A program made the translations under genes and the position numbers. Positions 36,261 through 44,704 of a stretch of DNA of 64,000 nt are shown here, piece by piece; position 1 is the first letter of the stretch, and every line of letters begins with the position of its first letter. Location: positions 2,914,001 to 2,978,000 of the forward strand of contig NZ_CP112880.1 in NCBI RefSeq assembly GCF_028747205.1. The letters are read 5' to 3'. This DNA comes from Streptomyces sp. CA-278952 (lineage in GTDB: Bacteria; Actinomycetota; Actinomycetes; Streptomycetales; Streptomycetaceae). The notes under the pieces are model-generated. The model had not been told where the DNA came from. It saw only the letters and a program-made list of their open reading frames with translations, and did no database searches.

Positions 36261-38767
36261 CCGGCTGCCTCACCGCCCTCCGATCGGCGGCCGATCAGCA
36301 GGTGCAGCACCGGCTCCACCGCTTCGGCCCGGACCCGGTCGAGACCGGGCCCGAAGCCCCCGGGCACCCGGCCGACTCCGTCCCGGCGGACGCCCTCGGG
36401 GACGGGCCCACGCCGGACCAGCTCGCCCAGAGTGCGTCGTACGCCCGGCTCGTACGCGGAGAACGTGCGGCGCATCAGCGGCAGCACATCGGTGAACATC
36501 TCGGCGGGAACACCGGTCAGCCAGGCGTCGACGAGGCCGAGCAGCCGCTCGTCGTGGACCAGCAGCATGCCGCCGCCCGACGCCCCGCCGACGAACCCCT
36601 CGATCCAGGCGGCGGCGTCGGCGGGCGGCGTTCCCGGCGAGAGCGCCAGGCCCATCAGCCGGGCCGCCTCGTCCTCGGCCAGCCGCCCCTCGTCCAGGAG
36701 CAGCCGGGCGGCCCGGCCCCGGATGATCCCGGCGACCGTGTCCCGGGCCGCCAGCTTGTGCAGAACGGCGTCCCAGCGCTCCCGCAGTCCTTCGGCGGGG
36801 GCCGCTCCGGAGAGCAGGAGCCCGATCGCACCGTGCACGGCCTCCACCTGACGGCGCAGCGCCTCGGCCCCGTCGGCGTCGAGGCCGGTGCAGGCGGGCG
36901 GCAGGCCGACGCAGATCCGCTCGGCGAGTCCGGCGGCGACCTCGGCGAGCGCCGCCGTGTCCGTGGAGCGCACGTCCCCGTACCGCAGGGAGCGGGCCAG
37001 GGCGGGCAGCGCGTCCGCGAGGTGGCCGACGTCGGCGTCGAGTGCGGCCCGGTCGGCGAGGGACCTCATCACGAGGGGAAGCGCGTCGGGCAGTCCGGCC
37101 AGGAGGCAGTGCTCGGCGAGTGCGGTGACGTCGGCCAGCGCGGTCGCCGCCACGGCCCCCGCCTCGGCCTTCGCGGTGGCCGCGGTGAGCACCGTGGTAC
37201 CCCACACGCCCGCCTCCGCGACCCGGACGTGCAGTTCCGGTTCCCAGCTCAGCCGCCAGCTCTCGCGAAAGGTGCCGGTGCTGCCCCGGCCCTCGACCCG
37301 GTCGCCCCAGCCGACGTCGAGGAGGCGCAGCCGGTGCAGAAGCCGGCTGCGGGCGGCGTCGGTCTCCTTGCGCAGGTCGAGTTCCAGCTCGCGTTCCGAC
37401 GCCTCCGGCTTGAGCCGGAGGGTGCGCTGGCTGCGGGTCAGGTCCCGTTGCAGCGGGACGGCGGGAGCGGCGTCCGGCACCTCACCGAGGGTCTCGCCGA
37501 CGATCAGCCGGTCCCGGACGAGGGCCAGCGGGACGTCGGACCCCTCGCACATGACGGCCCGCACGGCGTCGGTCGTCTCGCCGAGACCGGCCAGGGGGCG
37601 GCCCCGGAGGGCGGCGAGGGTCTCGGCGAGCCGGACTGCCTCGATGACATGGGCGGTGGAGACGAACCGGTCCTCCGCGCGCAGCAGTCCGGCGACCTTG
37701 GTCATCCATCGCTCGATCGGCCGGTCGGCGACGTCGAAGAGGTGCCCGTACCAGCCCGGCGAGTCGATCCCCGCCCCGTATCCGCTCTGCCGGGCGAGCC
37801 GGCGGTGGGTCCAGGGCACCCACGTGAGGTCGGCCTTGACCTTCGGAAGGCCCTTGAGCAGGGCGCGGTCGGCGGCGAGGGTGGTTCGCGCGGCGAGGGC
37901 GGGTACGTGCCAGGCGCCGCAGACGACGGCGATACCGTCCCCGAACTCCTTGCGCGCGGTACGCAACTGGATCCGCATGTACGCCTCGCGCACCGCGTCC
38001 CGGGGCTGCCCGCCGTCGCCGTACGCCTCGCGGAGAGCGCTCATGGCCTCCGCCAGCGCGACGAACGGCGCGAGCGCGTCGCTCTCGTCGCTCTCGTCGC
38101 TCTCGTCCTTCGTGGCTCCGGGCGGGCCGCCGATGGGCGTCGCTCCGGTGGGTGAGCGATGCTCGACGACGTCCTCCCACCAGCGTTCGGGATCGTCGTA
38201 TCCGGCGGTCTCGGCGAGGACCCGGATCGGGTCGACGACCGGCGTGGCCTCTTCCCCGGCCCGCTCCCCCGCAGTCGGCTCCTCGCTCCCGATGCCCGGC
38301 GCGGGTTCCTTGAGCGCGAGGGAGTGGGCGGCGGGGAGGTCGATGAAGCGGACCGGGACGTGGTGGTCGAGAGCCCAGCGGATGGCCACCCACTCGGGCG
38401 AGAACGCCGCCATCGGCCAGAAGGAGGCCCGCCCCGGGTCGTCCACGGCGTGCGCGAGCAGCGCGACGGGGGGACGCATCCGCGGGTCGGCGGCGAGGGG
38501 CAGCAGCGCGTCGCCCTCGGGCGGCCCCTCGATGAGGACGGCGGCCGGACGGGCCGCCGCGAGCGCGGCGAGGACCGCGCGGGCCGATCCGGGGCCGTGG
38601 TGCCGCACCCCCAGGAGCCAGGGCCCGGCGGCCGCGCGGGGCCCCGGCCCGTCCGTCCCGGTCGTGGTCGGCGTTTCGGTCGTCGTCGGGGTCCCGCTTA
38701 CCGCTGCCGTCCCGGTCGTGGTCGGCGTTTCGGTCGTCGTCGCCGCCGTCCCGGCGGGGCTCGTCAT
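36257..38767 (-). CDS. DUF5682 protein, possible EreA/ChaN/TIKI-like enzyme
   Basis: 836 residues from ATG 38767, which overlaps the MoxR stop (ATGA); its own stop overlaps the VWA start. Residues 8-38 are a Thr/Pro repeat linker. The N-terminal core has LLGVRHHGPGSARAV (near 51), VLIEGPPEGD (near 77) and VRFIDLPAAH (near 139); later come IAVVCGAWHVPALAAR (near 285) and VPWTHRR. The order His-rich loop, Glu, then GxxHV recalls the erythromycin esterase/ChaN/TraB-TIKI superfamily of metal-dependent hydrolases (inference by motif). The remaining 500 residues are helical and repeat-like. Central gene of the module; substrate unknown. Confidence 0.87.
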   Translation of the reverse strand: MTSPAGTAATTTETPTTTGTAAVSGTPTTTETPTTTGTDGPGPRAAAGPWLLGVRHHGPGSARAVLAALAAARPAAVLIEGPPEGDALLPLAADPRMRPPVALLAHAVDDPGRASFWPMAAFSPEWVAIRWALDHHVPVRFIDLPAAHSLALKEPAPGIGSEEPTAGERAGEEATPVVDPIRVLAETAGYDDPERWWEDVVEHRSPTGATPIGGPPGATKDESDESDESDALAPFVALAEAMSALREAYGDGGQPRDAVREAYMRIQLRTARKEFGDGIAVVCGAWHVPALAARTTLAADRALLKGLPKVKADLTWVPWTHRRLARQSGYGAGIDSPGWYGHLFDVADRPIERWMTKVAGLLRAEDRFVSTAHVIEAVRLAETLAALRGRPLAGLGETTDAVRAVMCEGSDVPLALVRDRLIVGETLGEVPDAAPAVPLQRDLTRSQRTLRLKPEASERELELDLRKETDAARSRLLHRLRLLDVGWGDRVEGRGSTGTFRESWRLSWEPELHVRVAEAGVWGTTVLTAATAKAEAGAVAATALADVTALAEHCLLAGLPDALPLVMRSLADRAALDADVGHLADALPALARSLRYGDVRSTDTAALAEVAAGLAERICVGLPPACTGLDADGAEALRRQVEAVHGAIGLLLSGAAPAEGLRERWDAVLHKLAARDTVAGIIRGRAARLLLDEGRLAEDEAARLMGLALSPGTPPADAAAWIEGFVGGASGGGMLLVHDERLLGLVDAWLTGVPAEMFTDVLPLMRRTFSAYEPGVRRTLGELVRRGPVPEGVRRDGVGRVPGGFGPGLDRVRAEAVEPVLHLLIGRRSEGGEAAG
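38653..38742. repeat. 36-bp direct repeat in the DUF5682 linker
   Basis: Two exact 36-bp copies at 38653-38688 and 38707-38742; period 54 bp (18 codons). They encode TTTETPTTTGT-type sequence near the N-terminus of the DUF5682 protein. Confidence 0.9.
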
Positions 38768-39888
38768 GCGGATACCTCGCGGCAGGCGCGGTAGAAGTCC
38801 TTCCAGCCGTCCCGCTCGCGGACCACGGTCTCCAGATACTCCTGCCAGACCACCCGGTCGGCCGCCGGATCCCGGATGACCGCGCCGAGGATGCCGGCCG
38901 CGACGTCGCCGGGGCGCAGGACGCCGTCGCCGAAGTGGGCGGCGAGTGCGAGACCGTTGGTGACGACGGAGATCGCCTCCGCCGTGGAGAGTGTGCCGGA
39001 GGGGGACTTGAGCTTGGTGCGCCCGTCGGTTGTCACCCCGTCGCGCAGTTCGCGGAAGACCGTCACCACGCGCCGGATCTCGGTCAGACCCTCCGGCGCC
39101 GCGGGCAGGTCGAGCGAGCGGCCGATCTGGTCGACGCGTCGGGACACGATGTCGACCTCGGCGTCCGGGGTGGCGGGCAGGGGCAGCACGACGGTGTTGA
39201 ACCGGCGGCGCAGGGCGCTGGACAGCTCGTTGACGCCGCGGTCCCGGTCGTTGGCCGTGGCGATGAGGTTGAAACCGCGGACGGCCTGCACCTCCTGCCC
39301 CAGCTCGGGGACGGGGAGCGTCTTCTCGGACAGGATCGTGATGAGCGAGTCCTGCACGTCGGCGGGGATGCGGGTCAGCTCCTCGACCCGGGCGGTCATG
39401 CCCTCGGACATCGCCCGCATCAGCGGACTGGGCACCAGGGCGTCGCGGCTGGGGCCGTGCGCGAGCAGCTGGGCGTAGTTCCACCCGTAGCGGACGGCTT
39501 CCTCGGGTGTCCCCGCCGTGCCCTGCACGAGCAGCGTCGAGTCACCGCTGACGGCGGCGGCGAGATGCTCGGACACCCAGGTCTTGGCCGTACCGGGGAC
39601 GCCGAGCAGGAGCAGCGCCCGGTCGGTGGCGAGCGTGGTCACGGCCACCTCGACCAGGCGGCGCGGACCCACGTACTTCGGCGTGATCACCGTGCCGTCC
39701 GGCAGGGTCCCGCCCTGCAGGTAGGTGGCGACGGCCCAGGGCGACAGCCGCCAACGGGCGGGCCTCGGACGGTCGTCGGCGGCTTCGAGCGCCTTCAGCT
39801 CGTCGGCGAACGCGTCCTCGGCGTGCGGGCGGAGCGCCTCGGCGCCCGCCTCCGGCGCGACGGCAGCGATGGTTTCGGACACGGTCAT
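38764..39888 (-). CDS. MoxR-family AAA+ ATPase
   Basis: 374 residues from ATG 39888 with GGAGGGGGA upstream. AAA+ core: Walker A LLLGVPGTAKTWVSEHL (near residues 93-109), MoxR-type ARVEELTRIPADVQDSLITIL with the acidic Walker B part replaced by VEEL, and sensor 1 FNLIATANDRDRGVNELSSALRRRFN with the arginine finger. The usual DEINRA of MoxR is therefore altered. It would use ATP to remodel a target together with the VWA protein, as RavA-ViaA or CoxD-CoxE do. First gene of a three-gene operon with ATGA overlaps at both joints. Confidence 0.93.
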   Translation of the reverse strand: MTVSETIAAVAPEAGAEALRPHAEDAFADELKALEAADDRPRPARWRLSPWAVATYLQGGTLPDGTVITPKYVGPRRLVEVAVTTLATDRALLLLGVPGTAKTWVSEHLAAAVSGDSTLLVQGTAGTPEEAVRYGWNYAQLLAHGPSRDALVPSPLMRAMSEGMTARVEELTRIPADVQDSLITILSEKTLPVPELGQEVQAVRGFNLIATANDRDRGVNELSSALRRRFNTVVLPLPATPDAEVDIVSRRVDQIGRSLDLPAAPEGLTEIRRVVTVFRELRDGVTTDGRTKLKSPSGTLSTAEAISVVTNGLALAAHFGDGVLRPGDVAAGILGAVIRDPAADRVVWQEYLETVVRERDGWKDFYRACREVSA

Positions 39889-40020
39889 GGGTCCCCCTCC
39901 AGATCGGTCGACCTGATGTGGTTCCCACCGTGCACCATGCCACTGACAACGGGCCCTGACCCCAGGTCAGGACCCGTCCGTCGGCACGCGGAACCCACTC
40001 CGGCGCCCCTGCCGGACCCT

Positions 40021-40132
40021 CGCTCGGCCGCTCGGCCGCTCGGCCGGTCAGCCGGTCAGCCGGTCAGCCGGTCAGCCGGTCAGCCGGTCAGCCGGTCAGC
40101 CGGTCAGCCGGTCAGCCGGTCAGCCGGTCAGC
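40021..40132. repeat. Octanucleotide tandem array (3 + 11 units)
   Basis: Three cgctcggc units (40021-40044) followed by eleven exact cggtcagc units (40045-40132). The right end coincides with the stop codon of the lipoprotein gene (40128-40130). An 8-bp period shifts frame, so it is non-coding. Copy number probably varies between strains. Confidence 0.95.
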
Positions 40133-40592
40133 CCACGATCGGCGATACCGCGACGCAGCCGCCTGCCGTGAGCATGCCCTCCCCGTTCGCCTCCTTGATG
40201 ACCTTGCCCTTGTACGTGATGGTGCACGTGACGTCGGCGCCCGCCGCGTCCACGGCCAACGGCATGACGGCGGGCGGCATGATGCCGCGCAGCTCGACGG
40301 TCTTCTTCCACGGCAGGGTCGGCGAGGTGACGGTCTCCAGCTTGGGCTCCATGGCCTCCCCGCCACCCCCGTGGTACGTGATCTCGTCGACGCTCTTGCC
40401 GGTGACCTCGTACGTGACCTCGTACTTCTCGTCCGCAGTCGTGTCCACCGCCTTGCCGACCGCCTCGTCGACCGACTCGGCCGAGCAGGCGCCGAGACCG
40501 AGCACGAGACCGGCGATGGCGAGGGCGTGGGCAGCAGCGCCCATGGGGCGGGTGGCTCTGGTGGTGCGTGCGGTGCGGATGGTGCGCTTCAT
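40128..40592 (-). CDS. MmpS-like lipoprotein
   Basis: 154 residues from ATG 40592, with GGGGGGATC upstream. Signal sequence and lipobox LGLGACSAES give a lipidated Cys36. The mature domain resembles the MmpS transport-accessory fold: YEVTYEVTGKSVDEITYHGG, LPWKKTVEL, and DVTCTITYKGKVIKEANGEG (two Cys, probably one disulfide with GGCVAVS). It acts outside the membrane. It lies between the divergent arms of the MoxR module on the same strand as MoxR. The octamer array at its 3' end separates it from MoxR, so co-transcription is uncertain. Confidence 0.8.
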   Translation of the reverse strand: MKRTIRTARTTRATRPMGAAAHALAIAGLVLGLGACSAESVDEAVGKAVDTTADEKYEVTYEVTGKSVDEITYHGGGGEAMEPKLETVTSPTLPWKKTVELRGIMPPAVMPLAVDAAGADVTCTITYKGKVIKEANGEGMLTAGGCVAVSPIVG

Positions 40593-40746
40593 TCCGGGAT
40601 CCCCCCTGGATCGAACCGGGCACGGATCTGTTCCGTACGCGGAGATCGCACAGAAACGCAAGGGCATGGCAAAGTCAAATCCCGCCCCGAGCGGCTGCTT
40701 CGCAGGTCGGACGGGACTGTCAGTGGTGCCCCCTACCGTCGGGGAC

Positions 40747-42159
40747 ATGCTGCTATCTCACGGGGGAGAGCCCTCGCCCACCGGTGGACCGGTGGCGTGC
40801 TGGTCGGTAGAACAGGTGCTGGCGCTGGCTCCTGACGACGCTTCACGCAAAGCGGGCACGCGGCTCGGCGCGGCCGGCCTGTGGACGGGCACCGGCCGCG
40901 ATGCCGCGGGCGCGCTGTGGGGCCTGTGCAAGGGGAGCGGGAACACGCCGTACCGGACGGTGGTCGACACCACCGGCCCGGCCTACTCCTGCACTTGCCC
41001 GAGCCGGAAGTTTCCGTGCAAGCACGCGCTGGGGCTGCTGCTGCTCCGGGCGTCCGACGACGACGTGTTCAGGCCTGGGGAGCCGGCCGACTGGGCCGCG
41101 GCATGGGTCGAGGCCCGGCGCGGACGCGCGGCGGAGAAGGGCGGGCCCGCCGCGGGCGGTGACACCACGCGGGGTCCCGCCGACCCCGCCGCCGCCAGGA
41201 AGCGGGCGGAGCGCCGTGCCGAGCGCGTCACGGGCGGGGCCCAGGAGCTGGAACAGCGCCTGGCCGACCTGCTGCGCGGCGGACTCGCCGCGACCGAACG
41301 CTCGGGGTACCGCCTGTGGGAGGAGACCGCCGCCCGCATGGTCGACGCCCAGGCCCCGGGGCTCGCGGCCCGGGTGAGGGAGCTGGGCGCGATCACCGGG
41401 TCCGGTCCGGGTTGGCCCGTCCGCCTGCTGGAGGAGTGCGGCCTGCTCCATCTGCTGGACACGGCGTGGCTCAGCCGCAAACGGCTGCCGGACCCGCTGG
41501 CCGCGACCGTGCGCACGAGAGTGGGACTGCCCATGGCCGCCGAGGGCGCCCCGGTCCGTGACCGCTGGCTGGTCCTCGCGCAGTACGACACCCCGGACGG
41601 CAAGATCGTCGCCCGGCGGATCTGGCTGTACGGGCGGGAGTCGGGCCGTACGGCTCTGCTGCTCTCGTTCGGCGCGGCGGGCCGGCCTCCGGCTCAGGCG
41701 CTGCCGGTCGGCGCGACGATCGACGCCGAGCTGACGCCGTATCCGGGCGGCGGGCAGCTCCGTGCGGAGCTGGGCGAGCAGTTCGGGGCCATGGCCCCGG
41801 CCGGCCCCCCGCCGGGGATCGCCGCGGCCGCCGCGCCGGCCGTCTACGGGGACGCCCTGCGGGCGGACCCCTGGCTGGACGCCTGGCCGGTCACCCTGCG
41901 CGACGTCATACCCGTGCCGGTCAAGGACGGCTGGCAGGTGGCGGACGCGCACGCCGACTCCGCGCTGCCGATCGCCCCGGCCGCGCTGTCCCGGCCTGGG
42001 CTGTGGAAGCTCGTCGCTCTGTCCGGCGGTGGCCCGGTCACCGTATTCGGCGAGATCGGCCACCGCGGCTTCGACCCGTTCGCGGCCTGGGACCCGGGCG
42101 AGACGGAGAAGAGCGGGCGCACCAGCACCACGGGCGGCTCGATCGTGCAACTGGTCTGA
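40747..42159 (+). CDS. SWIM zinc-finger protein of the MoxR module
   Basis: 470 residues from ATG 40747; no clear ribosome-binding site, so a leaderless or upstream start is possible. After WSVEQVLALAPDDASRKAG (near residue 20), the SWIM finger is YSCTCPSRKFPCKHALGLL (CxCx6CxH, near 80-97), a DNA- or protein-binding zinc site. A charged Ala-rich linker covers 115-160. The C-terminal 300 residues have WLVLAQYDTPDGKIVARRIWLY and PVTVFGEIGHRGFDP blocks, no known domain. It precedes the DUF5691 gene by 117 bases and is divergent from the MoxR arm. SWIM and DUF5691 genes commonly neighbour MoxR-DUF5682-VWA genes, as I recall. Confidence 0.88.
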   Translation: MLLSHGGEPSPTGGPVACWSVEQVLALAPDDASRKAGTRLGAAGLWTGTGRDAAGALWGLCKGSGNTPYRTVVDTTGPAYSCTCPSRKFPCKHALGLLLLRASDDDVFRPGEPADWAAAWVEARRGRAAEKGGPAAGGDTTRGPADPAAARKRAERRAERVTGGAQELEQRLADLLRGGLAATERSGYRLWEETAARMVDAQAPGLAARVRELGAITGSGPGWPVRLLEECGLLHLLDTAWLSRKRLPDPLAATVRTRVGLPMAAEGAPVRDRWLVLAQYDTPDGKIVARRIWLYGRESGRTALLLSFGAAGRPPAQALPVGATIDAELTPYPGGGQLRAELGEQFGAMAPAGPPPGIAAAAAPAVYGDALRADPWLDAWPVTLRDVIPVPVKDGWQVADAHADSALPIAPAALSRPGLWKLVALSGGGPVTVFGEIGHRGFDPFAAWDPGETEKSGRTSTTGGSIVQLV

Positions 42160-42276
42160 CCCGCGCGACCGGCCGCCCCGGCCCGGCGTCCCGGCCCGGC
42201 GGCCGCCGCCCTTCTCCCGCCATCAGTCCGCCGACCCAGTCCGACATCCGCGCGTTCCTGCCGCTGGAGGGGAAAG

Positions 42277-43992
42277 ATGCCTCGCACGACCAGCCCCACC
42301 GCCACCACCAACATCACTGACGCCACCGACACCACCGCTCCCACTCCTACCGCCGTGTCTGCCCCGGGTACCGCCGCTACCGCCGCCGCTCGCGTCTCCG
42401 TCGACTCCCTCCCCTGGGAGGAGCTCGTCACCTCGGCGCTCCTGGGCACCGACCGCCGCCCCCCGACGCCACGCGGCGGCCCCGTACCGGCCGACGCGGC
42501 CACGGTCCTGCTGGACGCCGCCGCGCTGCACACCGTGCGGCAACGGGCCGGGCTGCTGCCGGCCGTGCCGGCGGCCCGGCCCGAGCCCGCTGCACCGGAT
42601 CCCCGCCCGGCGCTCCCCGAGGCCGCCCGGCGCCGGCTCGCCCACCTGCTGGCCGACCGTGCCGCGCCTTCGGGCAGCGGGCGGCGCGGGGCCGCCCCCG
42701 ATCTCACCGAGCTGATTCCGCAGTGGCTGGCCACCGCCAACCGGAAGGGTTTCCGCGCCCCGGCGGCCCTGTTGCCGCCGCTGCTGGACGCCGCGCGCGC
42801 CCGTACGGACCTGCGCCCGCAGGCGCTCGCGTTCGCCGGGCCGCGCGGTCTGTGGCTGGCCGGGCTGAATCCCGACTGGAAGTTCGCCCTGCGGGGCACC
42901 GCGAGCGGCACGCTCCATCCCGACATCACGGACCCGGAAGCGGTGAGCCGGCTGTGGGAGGAAGGGCTGTTCGCGGAGCGGGTCGCGCTGCTCGACGCCG
43001 TACGGGCGCAGGATCCGCCCGCCGCACTCGCCCTGCTCGCCACCACCTGGCCGGCCGAACGGGCCGAGGACCGGCTGATGTTCCTGGATTCCCTGCGGTC
43101 CGGGCTCGGGGGCGACGACGAGCCGTTCCTGGAGCAGGCCCTCTCCGACCGCAGCCGCAATGTCCGCGCCACCGCCGCCGAACTGCTGTCCGCCCTGCCC
43201 GAGTCGGCGCTCGCCGGGCGGATGGCGGCCCGCGCGACGTCCTGCGTGAACCCGGACCGTACCGGGGCCACCGCCTCCATAGCCGTGGAGGCGCCGCACG
43301 AGTGCGACGCGGCGATGCAGCGCGACGGCGTCGCCGCGGCCCCGCCGACCGGCCGGGGCGAACGGTCCTGGTGGCTCGGCCAGTTGGTGGAGGCCGCCCC
43401 GCTCGGCATCTGGGAGGAGCGGTTCGGCGGACGTCCCGCCGAGGAGATCGTGGCCCTGCCCGTCGCCGACGGCTGGGCGGACGAGCTGCACGCCGCCTGG
43501 TGCCGGGCGGCCGTGCGGCAGCGGAATCCGCAGTGGGCCCGGGCCTTGCTCGGGCGCCCCTCAGCGCCCCCGGCGAGCGGCCCGGGGACGGCCTCGATCG
43601 CCGAGCGCTCGAAGCTTCTCGCGATCCTGGAGCAGGCCGAACGCGCTTCCTGGGTAGCTGAGTTCATCGCCGCGCACGGCCTCTCGGAGGCGTTCCAGCT
43701 GCTCGGGGTGTGCACGGTCCCCTGGGCCGGGCCGCTCGGGCGTGCGGTGGTCGACGCTCTCGACATCGCGCGGGACGGCGGGAGCTATCCCTGGAGCTTC
43801 AGCGGAGTGATGGGCCTCGCGGAACGCTGTCTGGATCCGGCCGAGGCCGACCGGCTGGAGGTCCTGACGGCCGCGCAGGACGAACAGGAGGGGGCCTCGC
43901 CGGGGGCGGGCGGCTACTGGTCGGAAGCCTTCCAGCGCCTGGTCTCCACCCTGCGGCTGCGCGCCGCGATGGAGGCGGAACTGATGTCCTGA
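42277..43992 (+). CDS. DUF5691 protein with HEAT-like repeats
   Basis: 571 residues from ATG 42277, with GGAGGGGAAAG directly upstream. A Thr/Ala-rich N-terminus (40 residues) leads to WEELVTSALLGTDRRPP (near 48), the family opening. Residues about 280-310 (FLEQALSDRSRNVRATAAELLSALP, cut) read as a HEAT-type helix pair, and VAALPTGRGERSWWLG-like and YPWSFSGVMGLAERCL (near 508) are further blocks. No catalytic motif was recognised; a scaffold or adaptor role is plausible. Second gene of the plus-strand arm of the MoxR module. Confidence 0.87.
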   Translation: MPRTTSPTATTNITDATDTTAPTPTAVSAPGTAATAAARVSVDSLPWEELVTSALLGTDRRPPTPRGGPVPADAATVLLDAAALHTVRQRAGLLPAVPAARPEPAAPDPRPALPEAARRRLAHLLADRAAPSGSGRRGAAPDLTELIPQWLATANRKGFRAPAALLPPLLDAARARTDLRPQALAFAGPRGLWLAGLNPDWKFALRGTASGTLHPDITDPEAVSRLWEEGLFAERVALLDAVRAQDPPAALALLATTWPAERAEDRLMFLDSLRSGLGGDDEPFLEQALSDRSRNVRATAAELLSALPESALAGRMAARATSCVNPDRTGATASIAVEAPHECDAAMQRDGVAAAPPTGRGERSWWLGQLVEAAPLGIWEERFGGRPAEEIVALPVADGWADELHAAWCRAAVRQRNPQWARALLGRPSAPPASGPGTASIAERSKLLAILEQAERASWVAEFIAAHGLSEAFQLLGVCTVPWAGPLGRAVVDALDIARDGGSYPWSFSGVMGLAERCLDPAEADRLEVLTAAQDEQEGASPGAGGYWSEAFQRLVSTLRLRAAMEAELMS

Positions 43993-44251
43993 TGCCGCGA
44001 GGAAGCGGACCGGGTCTGCCCGCCGCCGCAAGGAAGACGGAGCTGACCCGCCCACCGCCATGACAAACGACGGCGAGAAAGCGGGCACGCGGGCGACGTC
44101 GACGGCGAGAACGCGGGCATGTACGCGCACGCGGGCGACGGCGACGGCGATAAAGCGGGACACGCGGGCGACCGCGAGCCCGTACGTCGGCGAGGGCGGC
44201 GGCGACGGGGCAGCGACGGCCCGGGACGGCGACGGAACCGCCGTCGCCCGC

Positions 44252-44277
44252 GCGGGCCCCGTAGGCAGCGGGCCCGC
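44252..44277 (-). terminator. Probable terminator of the cobalamin-binding gene
   Basis: Stem gcgggcc (44252-44258) with ggcccgc (44271-44277). The rest of the 43993-44290 gap is imperfect repeats of gcgggcacgcgggcgacg and gacggcgag type with no convincing gene. Confidence 0.55.
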
Positions 44278-44290
44278 TCCGGGTCGGTGT

Positions 44291-44704
44291 TCAGGCCTGC
44301 GCGGCCTGGCGGACGTTGGCGTTGACCCACGCGACGATCTCGGTCGTCGTCGCCCCCGGGGTGAACAGCTCCGCGACGCCCAGCTCCTTCAGCGGTGCGA
44401 TGTCGTCCTCCGGGATGATCCCGCCGCCGAACACCTTGATGTCCTCCGCCTCCCGGACTTTCAGCAACTCGATCACCTTGGCGAACAGCGTGTTGTGCGC
44501 CCCGGAGAGGATCGAGAGGCCGATGGCGTCGGCGTCCTCCTGGATCGCCGTGTCGACGATCTGCTCGGGCGTCTGGTGGAGCCCTGTGTAGATCACCTCC
44601 ATACCGGCGTCCCGCAACGCCCGCGCGATGACTTTGGCCCCGCGGTCGTGGCCGTCGAGTCCCGGCTTGGCCACCACCACACGGATCGGACCGGTCACAC
44701 CCAT
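44291..44704 (-). CDS. icmB: Cobalamin-binding small subunit of acyl-CoA mutase (IcmB-type)
   Basis: 137 residues from ATG 44704, with GGAGGCAGTG upstream. It is a free-standing B12-binding domain: [19 protein letters not shown] contains the DxHxxG base that ligates cobalt (near residue 17), [20 protein letters not shown] supplies the SxL loop, and [11 protein letters not shown] the GG motif. In Streptomyces IcmB joins the large subunit IcmA to interconvert isobutyryl- and n-butyryl-CoA, feeding polyketide precursors. The large subunit is not in this window. Another small-subunit partner, such as for hydroxyisobutyryl- or ethylmalonyl-CoA mutase, is possible. Confidence 0.88.
   Translation of the reverse strand: MGVTGPIRVVVAKPGLDGHDRGAKVIARALRDAGMEVIYTGLHQTPEQIVDTAIQEDADAIGLSILSGAHNTLFAKVIELLKVREAEDIKVFGGGIIPEDDIAPLKELGVAELFTPGATTTEIVAWVNANVRQAAQA

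Noticed and set aside
39990..40135. CRISPR array
   Set aside because: The units are 8 bp and contiguous with no spacers, so it is a tandem repeat and not a CRISPR.
38935..40746. Upstream extension of the SWIM gene
   Set aside because: It crosses the MoxR and lipoprotein genes and the octamer array on the opposite strand; coding-like sequence begins near 40747.
44060..44290. Plus-strand gene after DUF5691
   Set aside because: It is composed of imperfect GC repeats (Ala/Thr/Arg-rich), then runs antisense through icmB; no ribosome-binding site.
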